This document shows, piece after piece, positions 49,207 to 58,419 of a stretch of 64,000 nt of DNA. Position numbers and translations under genes: made by a program. Source of the stretch: CAVVZJ01 sp963752755. GTDB lineage: Bacteria; Planctomycetota; Planctomycetia; Isosphaerales; Isosphaeraceae. The number at the start of each line of letters is the position of its first letter. Position 1 is the first letter of the stretch. Under the pieces are notes generated by a model. The model was not told where the DNA came from. It saw nothing but the letters and a program-made list of their open reading frames with translations, and ran no database searches. The DNA lies in NCBI GenBank assembly GCA_963752755.1, contig CAVVZJ010000001.1:2046001-2110000 (forward strand), given 5' to 3'.

Positions 49207-50514
49207 TCAACGTCCCTCCGATCCTCGCGGCGGATCATTCTCCAGGTCGTATAACCAGACGACGACCTCCGTTTTTGCCGCATAGCCCTCCAGACCGGCG
49301 GGGACGACGACGAATCCGTCAGCGCGAGTCGTGCTGGAGAGGATAGAGGCGCCGCTGATCGCGAGGGGCTCGACGCCGTTGTCGGTGAGTCGGACACGTG
49401 CGTAATCGACCCGGCCGAGGACAGAGGTCAACTTCTCGATCAGGGGGAACGTCCGGGAGCGATAGGGCCACTCGGGCGGCCGGCCGCCGAGGCGGCGGAC
49501 GACGCGACCGGCGAAAAAGTCGTACGCACAGAGACAACTCACGGGGTTGCCGGGCAGAAGGAGGACCGGCATCCGTTCGAGGAAGCCGAGGCCCGCGGGG
49601 CTGGCGGGCCGGAGGGCGACGCCGTGGACGCTCAACTCGCCGAGTTCGGCGACGAGCCCGGGGGCATGGTCCTCGGGACCGGTCGAGCTGCCGCCGGAGA
49701 TCAAAAGGGCGTCGGCGGAGCGGGCGATCTGGGAGATCGCGTCGCGGAGTGAGGCGCGATCGTCGGGCCAGGGACCGACCACGGTCGAGAGGCCGCCATC
49801 GCGAGCGATGAGGGCTTCGAGCATTGGCGAGTTCATGTCGGCGATCCGAGCGCCGGCGGGATCGGGCGAGGAGCCGGGCGGGAGCAACTCATCCCCGGTG
49901 ACGAGGATCACGACGCGGGGTCGTCGGATCACCGAGACGCTCGTGATCGCCTGGGCGCTGAGGACGCCGAGGTCTTGCGGTCGAAGTACGCGACCGGCGG
50001 CAAGCAGCGGGGTGCTCTCGGTCACATCCTCGCCAAGTCGGCCGACGTGACGACCTGGGGGGGTCGGCTCGATGACCTGGAGAGACTCGCCGACAAGGCG
50101 CGTGGCCTCAACCTTGGCGACGGCATCGGCCGCGGCGGGCATGGGTGCGCCCGTGGCGATCTCGACCGCCTCGTGAGAGGCGAGTCGGCCGAGATAAGGT
50201 TGACCCGGACGGGCTCGGCCGACAACGCGGAAGAAGGCGGGATTGTAGGCGTCGGCGCCGAACGTCTCCTCACCCTGGAGGGCATAGCCGTCCATGGCGG
50301 CGCGGTTGAAAGGCGGAATGGCGTGGGCTGCCCGAACCTCCTCCCCAAGCACGCGGCCAGCCGCCTCACGCAAGGCGACCAGTTCCGGTTCCAGGGGCGC
50401 GATGCGGGCGTCGATGAGAGTGAAGACTTCCTCGACAACGGTGCGCAGACGGAATCCGCGCATGCGTGGGTCGTGGAACCGGGGCGGGATCGGGTCGGGT
50501 GGACTTGGGGCCAT
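49207..50514 (-). CDS. moeA: Second molybdopterin molybdenumtransferase
   Basis: A stand-alone MoeA of 435 residues: PPFNRAAMDGYALQGEETFG, IATGAPMPAAADAVAKVEAT, the MPT-binding VTGDELLPPG, LLISGGSSTGPEDHAPGLVA and LLLPGNPVSCLCAYDFFAG, with a C-terminal domain IV. It is a normal-length family member, unlike its neighbour with the added PBP-like domain. The gene is divergent from the DUF4919 and formate dehydrogenase genes. Two MoeA homologues side by side suggest different partner metals or enzymes. MRGFRL at 50463 is a possible later start. Confidence 0.93.
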   Translation of the reverse strand: MAPSPPDPIPPRFHDPRMRGFRLRTVVEEVFTLIDARIAPLEPELVALREAAGRVLGEEVRAAHAIPPFNRAAMDGYALQGEETFGADAYNPAFFRVVGRARPGQPYLGRLASHEAVEIATGAPMPAAADAVAKVEATRLVGESLQVIEPTPPGRHVGRLGEDVTESTPLLAAGRVLRPQDLGVLSAQAITSVSVIRRPRVVILVTGDELLPPGSSPDPAGARIADMNSPMLEALIARDGGLSTVVGPWPDDRASLRDAISQIARSADALLISGGSSTGPEDHAPGLVAELGELSVHGVALRPASPAGLGFLERMPVLLLPGNPVSCLCAYDFFAGRVVRRLGGRPPEWPYRSRTFPLIEKLTSVLGRVDYARVRLTDNGVEPLAISGASILSSTTRADGFVVVPAGLEGYAAKTEVVVWLYDLENDPPRGSEGR

Positions 50515-50665
50515 GGGATCAGTCTAACCCGGGTGCCACGCGTCGGGGAGGGCGACATCCCGTCCCGTCGATCGGATCATGGCGGAGGTCGAGGAATCGG
50601 ACTACGCTGGAACTTCCAGGGTTGACCCAACAAATGGGCGCCGTTTCGGCCGAGAGGGGACACGG

Positions 50666-51320
50666 ATGCAAGGGATGCTCAAACTCACCATGACCATCGC
50701 CATTGCCGCAGTCCTGGGGGCCAGCTGGGCCGCCGAAGCCGCAGCCAGGGACGATCCCGAGTCGGCTTATGAAAGGCTCCTCGACGCGGCGAAGATGGCC
50801 CCGCAGGAAGCCGACTTTGCGAAGCTGCGCCGCGCGTTCGCCAGAACGCGAACCTATCGGCCCTACTCCGGCCAGCAGTTCGACCCGTCGGCCGTCGAGC
50901 AGGAGTTGAAGAACGGCGAAAAGATGGCGGCCCTGGAGGCGCTCGACCGGTCGTTGAGCGGTTACTGGATGGACGTGCGGTCGCAGAGCTATGCGGCGGG
51001 AGTCTGCCGGAAGCTCGGGGAGCCGGAGCGGGCCGAGTTGCACGAAACCTTTACGAAGGGGATCGTCGATGCCGATTCTCGGCGCCGGCAACGGTCGGAG
51101 CTTCGCGACGGCATGGCCCGTGCTGAGCGTGGAGGAGGAATCCCTGATCCTCGAAGCCTACGATTTGCACCACGGGAAACAGGCGCTGGTCGAGCATGAG
51201 GCGCACTGGTACGATGTCCACACCTTTCGGGCGGAGGGCTCGGATCAGGAACGGAAGGTCTATTTCAACGTCGACCTGCCCCACAACTGGCTGGAACGGA
51301 AGCTGAAAACCCGAGAGTGA
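50666..51320 (+). CDS. Secreted DUF4919-like protein, frameshifted
   Basis: The signal peptide (LTMTIAIAAVLGASWAAEAA) is followed by DPESAYERLLDAAKMAPQEA and RTRTYRPYSGQQFDPSAVEQ, matching DUF4919-type proteins. Near 51075 the frame changes; in the new frame GAGNGRSFATAWPVLSVEEE, YDLHHGKQALVEHEAHWYDV and KVYFNVDLPHNW give the usual end of the family. The start follows a plausible site; the open frame upstream to 50579 lacks protein features. It lies 18 bases before the formate dehydrogenase start, so it is probably co-transcribed, but a link to formate metabolism is only inferred. Confidence 0.75.
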
Positions 51321-51338
51321 CCCCGAGGAGCGAGCGCC

Positions 51339-54300
51339 ATGTCAGCGGTCCAGACGAGCCGTCGGCAGTTCTTCCGCGGGGCCGGGGCCGCGGCGGGCAC
51401 CTTGGCGGGCTTGGGGCTCGACCTCGGCCCGGCCCAAGCCGCGGCGAAGAAGCTCAAGATTCAAGGGGGACGCGAGGTACCGAGCGTCTGCCCTTACTGC
51501 GCGGTCGGCTGTGGCCAGATCGTGAGCGTCCGCGACGGCCAGATCGTCAACATCGAGGGTAACCCCGACAGCCCGATCAACCGCGGTACCCTCTGCCCCA
51601 AGGGGTCAGCCGCCTTCCAGCTCGCGGTCAACCCGAACCGGCTCACGAAGGTCCGCTACCGGCCACCCGGCGGCAAGGCTTGGGAAGAAAAGCCACTCGA
51701 CTGGGCGATGGACCGGATCGCTGAACTGGTCAAGAAGTCGCGGGACGAGACATTCGTCGAGACCTGGACCGGACAGAACGACCTGGGCGAGGAAGTCACG
51801 AAGCGGGTTAACCACACGCCCGCAATCGCCTCGCTTGGCGGGGCGACGCTGGACAACGAGTGGAACTACGTCCAGTTGAAGATGTGGCGGGCGCTCGGCG
51901 GGATCTGGATTGAAAATCAGGCTCGCATATGACACAGCGCGACCGTGCCCGGTCTGGGCACTTCGCTTGGTCGCGGGGGTGCGACCACCAGCCAGATGGA
52001 CCTGCCGTTCGCCGACGCCGTGCTGATCATGGGCTCGAACATGGCCGAATGCCACCCGGTCGCGTTCCGGTTCGTCATGCAGGCCAAGGCGCGCGGGGCC
52101 AAGATCCTGCACGTCGATCCGCGGTTTACTCGAACCTCGGCGATGGCCGACATCTATGCCCCACTACCGCGCTGGCACGGACATCGTGTTTCTCGGGGGC
52201 CTGATCCGTCACGTCATTGAGGAAGAGAAGTTCTTTCGCGAATACATCGTCAACTATACGAACGCCGCGACTCTCATCAATGAGGATTACCGCGACCCCG
52301 AGGAACTGGAGGGACTCTTCTCGGGCTTCGACGCCGAGCGTCGGAAGTATGATCCGGACTCCTGGCGCTACGAAGCCGAACCGCGGCGAAAGGACCAGAA
52401 CCAGCCGAGGCCGGAGATTAACGACGCCTCGACCTTCTCTGCACGCTCCGGCAAGTTGACGAAGCAGCCGAAGACCGACCCGACGCTGCAAGACCCGCAA
52501 TGCGTCTTCCAGATCCTACGTCGTCATTACGCCCGCTACACGCCCGAGTTGATCGAACGAGTCTGCGGGACGCCAAAGAAAACCTTTCTCAAGGTCGCGG
52601 AGGCGCTCACCGCCGCGTCGGGACCGGACCGCTCGGCAGCGATCTGCTATGCAGTCGGCTGGACGCAGCACACGGTCGGCGTGCAGATCATCCGTGCGGC
52701 GTCGATCCTCCAGCTCCTGCTCGGCAATATCGGACGCCCAGGCGGCGGCATCCTGGCGTTGCGGGGGCACGCGACGATCCAGGGATCGACCGATGTGCCA
52801 ACGTTGTTCAACCTCCTTCCCGGCTACCTGAACACGCCGAGTGCCTTGAAGCCGCACAACACGTTCGCCGATTACCTGACAAACGAGATCACACCGACGA
52901 GCTACTGGGTCCACATGCCGGAGTTCCTGGTCAGCCTGCTGAAAGCCTGGTACGGCGAGGCTGCGACGGAAGCGAACGACTACGGGTATGACTGGCTGCC
53001 GAAGATCGTCGGGGATCACTCCCACCTGCCGATGTTCGTGGCGATGTCGGAAGGGAAGATCAAAGGGCTGATGGCGATTGGCCAGAACCCGGCTGTCGGC
53101 GGGCAGAACGCGGGGTTCCAGCGGAAGGCTTTGGCGAAGCTGGAGTGGCTGGTCGTCCGCGACCTGTACGAGACGGAGACTGCAACCTTCTGGAAGGACA
53201 GCCCGGAGGTCCAGTCGGGTGAGTTGAAGCCCGAGGAGATTGCGACGGAGGTCTTCCTCCTGCCCGCGGCGGCCGTGCCGGAGATGGACGGCTCGTTCAC
53301 AAACACCCAGCGCCTTCTCCAGTGGCACGAGCGCGCCGCCGACCCACCCGGCGAGGCCCGTTCGGATACGTGGTTCACTATCCACCTGATGCGACGGATC
53401 AAATCGCTCTACGCCGACAGCCCACTCGAACGCGATCGGCCTATCCAGACACTTACCTGGGATTACATCGACGAGGCTGAAAATGAAGGTTGGCGGATTC
53501 CAGGATGAGCCGTCGGCTCGTCGGATCTTGAAGGAGATCAACGGCTACCACGTCGCCGACCGCAAGCCGCTCATGAGCTTCACCGAGTTGAAGGCCGACG
53601 GCTCGACAGCCTGCGGCGTCTGGATCTACTCGGGCGTCTTCGCCCCGACGCCCCAGCGAGCCCGACGGCCACAACCACGCCGCCAACCGCGTCGGTGACG
53701 ACTGGGTCTCCCTGCGGTGGGGCTTCGCGTGGCCTGCCAACCGCCGGATCATGTACAACCGCGCGTCGGCCGACCCGAAGGGCGACCCCTGGCCCAAGGA
53801 GGCCCGGCTCGCTCGCAAGTTCGGCAACGGTGCGAAGGGATATCTCTTCTGGAACCGCGACACGAGGCATTGGGAAGGGCTCGACGTGCCGGACTTCCCC
53901 GCAACGAAGGCCCCCGACACCCCCGCCAAAGCCGACGGCCTCGGTCTCGACTTTCACGACGGCGCCTCGCCATTCATCATGAAGGCCGACGGCAAAGGTT
54001 GGCTGTTTGCCCCGTCAGGCGTCGTGGACGGACCCTTGCCGACCCATTATGAGCCGTTCGAGTCCCCCGTCGTCAACTCGCTCTATCCGGAGCGTCAGGT
54101 GCAACCCGGTCGTCAAGGTCTTCCCTGTCGACGGGGAACCCGTATGCGGAGGTGGGGTCGCCGGAGTATCCGTGCGTGCTTTCGACTTACCGGCTGACCG
54201 AGCACCACCTGAGCGGTTCGATGAGCCGCTGGCTGCCTTGGCTCAGCGTCTTGCAGCCGGAACTTTTCGTCGAACTGAGCCCGGAGCATGCTGCGGAATT

Positions 54301-54556
54301 GGGCATCGCGAACCTCGATCGAGTCGCGGTCTCGACTCCCCGGGCAACCATCCGCGCCAAGGCCCTGGTGACGCGGCGCATCCGGCCGTTCACCGTCGAG
54401 GGAAAGACGGTGCACCACGTCGGCATGCCCTGGCATTGGGGCTACAAGGGGATCGTCACGGGCGACGTGGTCAATGACCTGGCGGCTCTGGTCGGCGACC
54501 CGAACGTCACGATCCACGAGGCTAAAGTCTTCGTATGCCGTGTCGCGAAAGCTTAA
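51339..54556 (+). CDS. fdnG: Selenocysteine-containing formate dehydrogenase, catalytic subunit, frameshifted
   Basis: A DMSO-reductase-family molybdo/tungsto-bis-MGD enzyme of about 1070 residues that oxidises formate in the periplasm. It has a Tat signal (SRRQFFRGAG), a 4Fe-4S site (CPYCAVGCGQ, later LCPKG), then WIENQARI followed by TGA at 51930-51932 and HSATVPGLGTSLGRGG in the same frame. This matches the selenocysteine region of known FDH-N enzymes (UHGPTVASL). A SECIS-like hairpin follows the TGA. Further family blocks: MGSNMAECHPVAFRF, HVDPRFTRTSAMADIY, NIGRPGGGILALRGHATIQG, MAIGQNPAVGGQNA, HVGMPWHWGYKGIV. The frame changes near 52155, 53505, 53680 and 54100, all probably indels. GAGGAG precedes the start. 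Confidence 0.92.
51939..51974 (+). promoter_or_regulatory. Bacterial SECIS element for selenocysteine insertion
   Basis: Starting 12 bases after the TGA, GTGCCC (51945-51950) pairs with GGGCAC (51956-51961) around a GGTCT loop, a 17-base mini-hairpin of the size and position known for E. coli fdhF and with the same GGUC loop that SelB reads. GCGACC (51939-51944) pairs with GGTCGC (51969-51974) to extend the stem, with a bulge on the 3' side. The bulged U seen in the E. coli mini-stem is not evident. Confidence 0.82.
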
Positions 54557-54695
54557 TGGCCTCACGACTTGCAAAAAACCAGAAAAACCTTGGCACCCCG
54601 CGCGTTCAGCTTGCACTTCCTCTCTTTAGGACCAAGTGGCCCGGGGCGACTCGGGAGCCGGGACGAGCGTGGAGCGGAGAGGGGAGTCCGGTTCG

Positions 54696-55598
54696 ATGAC
54701 GAACGCGATGCTGCTGGAAGGAGTCGTCTGCCGGGGTGACGAGGAGGCGTACGAAGCCGTGCTTCATCGGTACGGACCGATGGTCTGGCGGGTCTGCCGG
54801 GAAATCTTGCACAACCCGCACGACGCGGAGGACGCTTTCCAGGCCACGTTCCTCGTGCTGGTCCGCTCGGCCGGGGCGATCCGCAACCGAGATGCGTTGG
54901 GTCGGTGGCTGTACGAGACGGCGTACCGGATTGCATTGCGTGCCAAGTACCAGGCCGCACGGCGAAAGACCGGCGGACCGCTCGATGTGGACGGAATCCC
55001 GGCCCGTCCCGAAGAGGACCCACTGACCCGGGACCTCCGGCCAACAATCCATGATGAGGTCAACCGGCTACCGGACAAGCTCCGCTCGGCGATCGTCCTC
55101 TGCTACTTCGAAGGGCTGAACCAGGATGAGGCGTCGCGTCGTCTTCGCTGCCCGGTCCGGACGCTGAAGGGCCGGCTCGCCCGTGGCCGCGAACTACTGC
55201 GTTCGCGGTTAGCGCGGCGGGGCGTGACCGCTTCGGCCTTGCTTCTTCTGATGCTGCTCGACGATTCGTGCTGGGCGATGTCCCACGGCCTGGTCGAATC
55301 GACCCGGCTGGCGATGGACGTGACCCGGGCTCACGGGTCCTTGCCCGAGACGATCACGCCGCGGGTGGCGAGGCTAGTCCGCCTACAGGCGAAGGCCACT
55401 CAGGCCCGCTGGATGGTCCGGTTGCTGGTGCCTGCCTTGGTGCTGGTCATCCTGGGCAGCACGGGTGCCAATGCCATGCTCACATCGCCCTGGGAGATCT
55501 TTTCCTCCGCCTCGTGGAGGAACGCGGATTTGCACGCCAGCGGCCAATGCGGAACGCCCGCGAGCCCGTCGCCCGAGCCGGTCTCCCGCCGACCCTGA
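54696..55598 (+). CDS. ECF-type RNA polymerase sigma factor with C-terminal membrane segment
   Basis: Sigma2 region: VLHRYGPMVWRVCREILHNP and HDAEDAFQATFLVLVRSAGA; sigma4: PDKLRSAIVLCYFEGLNQDE and RRLRCPVRTLKGRLARGREL with a helix-turn-helix. After sigma4, about 130 residues include one strong hydrophobic segment (WMVRLLVPALVLVILGSTGA), an arrangement found in planctomycete ECF factors, where the tail probably tethers the factor or receives an extracytoplasmic signal. The 300-residue length reflects this tail. ATG at 54696 is preferred to the earlier in-frame start at 54636. It sits between the catalytic and Fe-S subunit genes of formate dehydrogenase. Confidence 0.88.
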   Translation: MTNAMLLEGVVCRGDEEAYEAVLHRYGPMVWRVCREILHNPHDAEDAFQATFLVLVRSAGAIRNRDALGRWLYETAYRIALRAKYQAARRKTGGPLDVDGIPARPEEDPLTRDLRPTIHDEVNRLPDKLRSAIVLCYFEGLNQDEASRRLRCPVRTLKGRLARGRELLRSRLARRGVTASALLLLMLLDDSCWAMSHGLVESTRLAMDVTRAHGSLPETITPRVARLVRLQAKATQARWMVRLLVPALVLVILGSTGANAMLTSPWEIFSSASWRNADLHASGQCGTPASPSPEPVSRRP

Positions 55599-56081
55599 GA
55601 CCCGCCCGAGCCGGCGTCGAGTCCCCGCGACCGAACGCAACGTGGAGGATCGAGGAGCGGGGTCGACGGGGCCGCGTAGGTCCGGTCGAGAGGAAGCCCC
55701 GCGTGACCAAGCTCCGGAGAGTCTTCCGTCCATGCGCCCTACTCCGCCCAGATGGCTCGCCGCTCCTGCGTGGGGGGACTGGTATCGCGAGCAGACCCAC
55801 CTCGTCTCGAACCGCAGCGATGTGGGGGGCGTCTCCGTGGGCCCCAACTGCGCAACCCCTGGGGTATCTCCTCCTCCCCGACCAGCACGTTGTCAGTCTC
55901 GAACCAGGGGACCTGTTTGTCGTGGCCCGAACTTCGTCGGGCCCCGCTCGATTCCTGGGCACGCCCCGGCGTCGACCCGCCGGGCCTGGAGATCCCTTCC
56001 CCAAGCTCCGAAGTTCTGGTCTAATCCTTGCGAGGAGCGGGCGGGCGGACGCGATCCGAAACCCCCGACGCGAGGTAAGCC
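55599..56081. other. Unassigned 480-base region before the Fe-S subunit gene
   Basis: Between the sigma factor stop and the Fe-S subunit start, frames are open on both strands, but none has protein-like composition or a recognisable motif. It might hide a further tail of the sigma gene or a small gene displaced by an indel. GAGGT near 56072 is the ribosome-binding site of the Fe-S subunit gene. Confidence 0.4.
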
Positions 56082-56895
56082 ATGGCACAGGCCGTTGGCT
56101 TCTACACTGACACGACCGTCTGCATCGGCTGCAAGGCATGCGAGGTGGCCTGTCACCAGTGGAACGCCTTGCCGGCGCGCTGACGGCGGCAACGTTCCGC
56201 TCAGCGGCCTGAGCTACGACAACACGCTGAGTCTCAGTGACGTGGACTGGCGGCACGTCAAGTTCGTCGAGCAGTTCAGCGATGATCGGTCGTCGGCCCG
56301 CTGGCTGATGATGTCGGACGTCTGCAAGCACTGTGTCCACGCCCCTTGCCTGGAGGTCTGCCCGACAGGGGCGATCATCCGGACTGAGTTCGACACGGTG
56401 TACATCCAGGAGCCTGCCTGCAATGGTTGCCGCGACTGCATCGCCGCCTGCCCGTTCGGAGTGATCCACGTCAGCGATGAGAAGCATATCGCGCAGAAGT
56501 GTACCTTCTGTTACGACCGATTGCAGAACGGCTTGACCCCGGCGTGTGCACAAGCCTGCCCGACGGCCTCGATCCAGTTCGGTCCGATCGACGAGCTTCA
56601 CCGAAGGGCGTCGGAGCGCGTCGAGCTGTTGAAGGAGCGGGGCGAGTCGGGGGCTTACCTCTACGGGGCCGATGATGCGATTCTGGGCGGCTTGAATGCC
56701 TTTTACCTGCTCGTCGATAAGCCGGGAGTCTATGGATTGCCGGAACGGGTGGAGGCGAAGCTTCCGAGCCGGACGGTCTGGCCGTCGTCGATCAAGGCGA
56801 TCGCGGCCTCGCTGACGGTGGCGGTCGGGGCGTTCTTCGCGTTCGGGCGGAGGAAGAAGGCGGTCGCCGAGGCCCAGTCCAGGGGCGAGGGATGA
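56082..56895 (+). CDS. Formate dehydrogenase Fe-S subunit, frameshifted
   Basis: A polyferredoxin-type electron-transfer subunit. Four cysteine clusters are visible: CIGCKACEVACHQW, CKHCVHAPCLEVCPTGA, CNGCRDCIAACPFG and CTFCYDRL with CAQACPTA, the FdnH/HybA pattern of four [4Fe-4S] sites. A C-terminal transmembrane helix (AIAASLTVAVGAFFAFG) anchors it. The frame changes near 56180, between NALPAR and NVPLSGLSYDNTLSLS; as written the first frame stops at 56185. It passes electrons from the selenoenzyme to the NrfD-type membrane subunit, whose gene overlaps its stop (ATGA at 56892). Confidence 0.9.
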
Positions 56896-57803
56896 ACCTG
56901 TACGTCACCGATCCGGAGTGGCATTCGCTCATCATCGCCTACTTCTTCCTGGGCGGGATCGCGGCCGGGGCATATGCCGTGGCCTGCCTGGCTCGCTTGC
57001 TCGGAGACGACGACGATCGGAGGGCAACGCGGACTGCTTATTACCTGGCCTTCCCGCTGGTTTCGCTTTGCGGGATTCTCTTGATTCTCGACCTGGGCCG
57101 GCCGGAGCGGTTCTGGCATATGCTGATCGAGTCGGAGACGGGCTGGCCGCTTTTCAAGTGGTGGTCGCCGATGTCGGTCGGGTCGTGGGGCCTGTCGCTG
57201 TTCGGGGCGTTCAGCCTCGCCTCGTTCCTGGGTGTCCTGGCGGAAGATGGTCGGTTCGGGCTCGCGCGGTTCTCAGGACTGGCGACGCAGTTGAGAAAGG
57301 GTCGGCTCGGGATGCTTTTCGAGCTGGGAGGCTTGCTCTCGGCGTTCTTCCTCGGGTCGTACACCGGAGCGTTGCTCACGGCTTCGAACCAGCCGACGTG
57401 GGCCGAAAGCACCTGGATCGCGCCACTGTTCCTCGCCTCGGCGACCTCGACGGGCGTGGCGTCGATCGTGCTGGCGGTTCGCTGGCTCGGCCGGGATGTG
57501 CCGGAGCCTGCGGTCGGCCGGCTGGAGCAGCTCGACGGCTTTGCAATGGTGCTCGAACTCGCCTTGATCGTTGCCGTGGCGTTCTCGCTCGGCGTCGGCT
57601 CGCTGCGGGCATTCGGAGCGTGGCCGGGCGTGCTTGTGCCGGCGTTCGTGGTGCCGTTCGGCTTGCTAATTCCGCTATTGCTGCGGTGGAAATCGTTCCG
57701 AGGGGGGACGGTCCTCGGCGCCGTGATGGTGCTGGTCGGTGGCCTGGTCCTGCGGGCAGCGATCGTGGGCATCCCGGGGGCGTTGCTCATGGATTATCCT
57801 TGA
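56892..57803 (+). CDS. NrfD/PsrC-type membrane subunit
   Basis: A 303-residue integral membrane protein with about eight helices (IIAYFFLGGIAAGAYAVACL, YYLAFPLVSLCGILLILDLG, LFGAFSLASFLGVLA, MLFELGGLLSAFFLGSYTGA, MVLELALIVAVAFSLGVGSL). The DLGRPERFWHMLIESETGWP and FKWWSPMSVGSWGL motifs are NrfD hallmarks. It would bind quinone and receive electrons from the Fe-S subunit. E. coli FDH-N uses a cytochrome b (FdnI) here instead; no such gene is present, so this is an FDH with an NrfD anchor. Its start overlaps the preceding stop. Confidence 0.92.
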   Translation: MNLYVTDPEWHSLIIAYFFLGGIAAGAYAVACLARLLGDDDDRRATRTAYYLAFPLVSLCGILLILDLGRPERFWHMLIESETGWPLFKWWSPMSVGSWGLSLFGAFSLASFLGVLAEDGRFGLARFSGLATQLRKGRLGMLFELGGLLSAFFLGSYTGALLTASNQPTWAESTWIAPLFLASATSTGVASIVLAVRWLGRDVPEPAVGRLEQLDGFAMVLELALIVAVAFSLGVGSLRAFGAWPGVLVPAFVVPFGLLIPLLLRWKSFRGGTVLGAVMVLVGGLVLRAAIVGIPGALLMDYP

Positions 57804-57853
57804 GAGGTCGGTTGAGATTCCTGTCGGATCAAACCTCGCAGCAAGAACCCCCA

Positions 57854-58042
57854 ATGAGCCGATCCTGCCCCCATCGTCAATTGCTTGGCCTGCTGCTACT
57901 CGTGGCCCTGATCGGCTGCGAGGGACCGGAGGCGACGCGCCGTCGTGGCGAGCGAGGGGCGGACCCGGGAAACTACCCGGGGATGCCCCTGGACGTGCCC
58001 AGCAAGATCGACGGCACGAAGGATCTGAGCCGATTCCGTTAA
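57854..58042 (+). CDS. Small lipoprotein
   Basis: A 62-residue protein with a lipoprotein signal (LLGLLLLVALIGCEGPEATR; the lipobox Cys follows LIG). The mature part is short and polar (DPGNYPGMPLDVPSKIDGTK). It lies 50 bases after the NrfD-type gene and before fdhE in the same direction, so it may be an accessory part of the formate dehydrogenase complex or simply co-transcribed. There is no known family. Confidence 0.7.
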   Translation: MSRSCPHRQLLGLLLLVALIGCEGPEATRRRGERGADPGNYPGMPLDVPSKIDGTKDLSRFR

Positions 58043-58053
58043 GTCTATCGACC

Positions 58054-58419
58054 ATGACGCCCCGACCTCGCGACCTCGCCCTGCTCCAACTAGCCGCCGA
58101 CGCCGGCCCGCCGCGGACGCGAGCGCGGGACCAGCAGGCCGACCTGGCTGGCACCGCCCTGCGACGTCGCGTGCTGGAACGACTCGCCGCCACGGACCCG
58201 GAGCCAGACGGACTCGACGAGGCACTCGCAGATTTCGTCGCCGAACTGGGCGAGCCGAGCGGGCCGACGCGGGCCGTTTGCGTGGCATTCCGGGACGAGT
58301 GGGATGCGGTCCGGACTTCGCCAGGTCTCTGGAGCTGGTGGATCGCGGAGGCGGTCGCGACCAGCGACGATCGCGATTTCCGCCGTTCACGACGACGGAG
58401 GCCGCCCGATGGCGTTTGA
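58054..58419 (+). CDS. Hypothetical protein, 121 aa, before fdhE
   Basis: Starts 11 bases after the lipoprotein stop and overlaps the fdhE start by 11 bases, which supports translation as part of the operon. The sequence (ALLQLAADAGPPRTRARDQQ, RRVLERLAATDPEPDGLDEA, FRDEWDAVRTSPGLWSWWIA) is helical and charged, with no signal peptide or known motif. A role in formate dehydrogenase maturation is possible from position only. Confidence 0.65.
   Translation: MTPRPRDLALLQLAADAGPPRTRARDQQADLAGTALRRRVLERLAATDPEPDGLDEALADFVAELGEPSGPTRAVCVAFRDEWDAVRTSPGLWSWWIAEAVATSDDRDFRRSRRRRPPDGV

Noticed and set aside
51930..51932. TGA as a true stop that would leave two genes
   Set aside because: The frame continues with highly conserved FDH sequence and a SECIS-like hairpin follows, so recoding is far more likely.
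54585..54620. Possible sigma54 promoter (TTGGCAC and TTGCAC) before the ECF sigma gene
   Set aside because: The two boxes are 14 bases apart instead of the 4 or 5 required, so the match is by chance.
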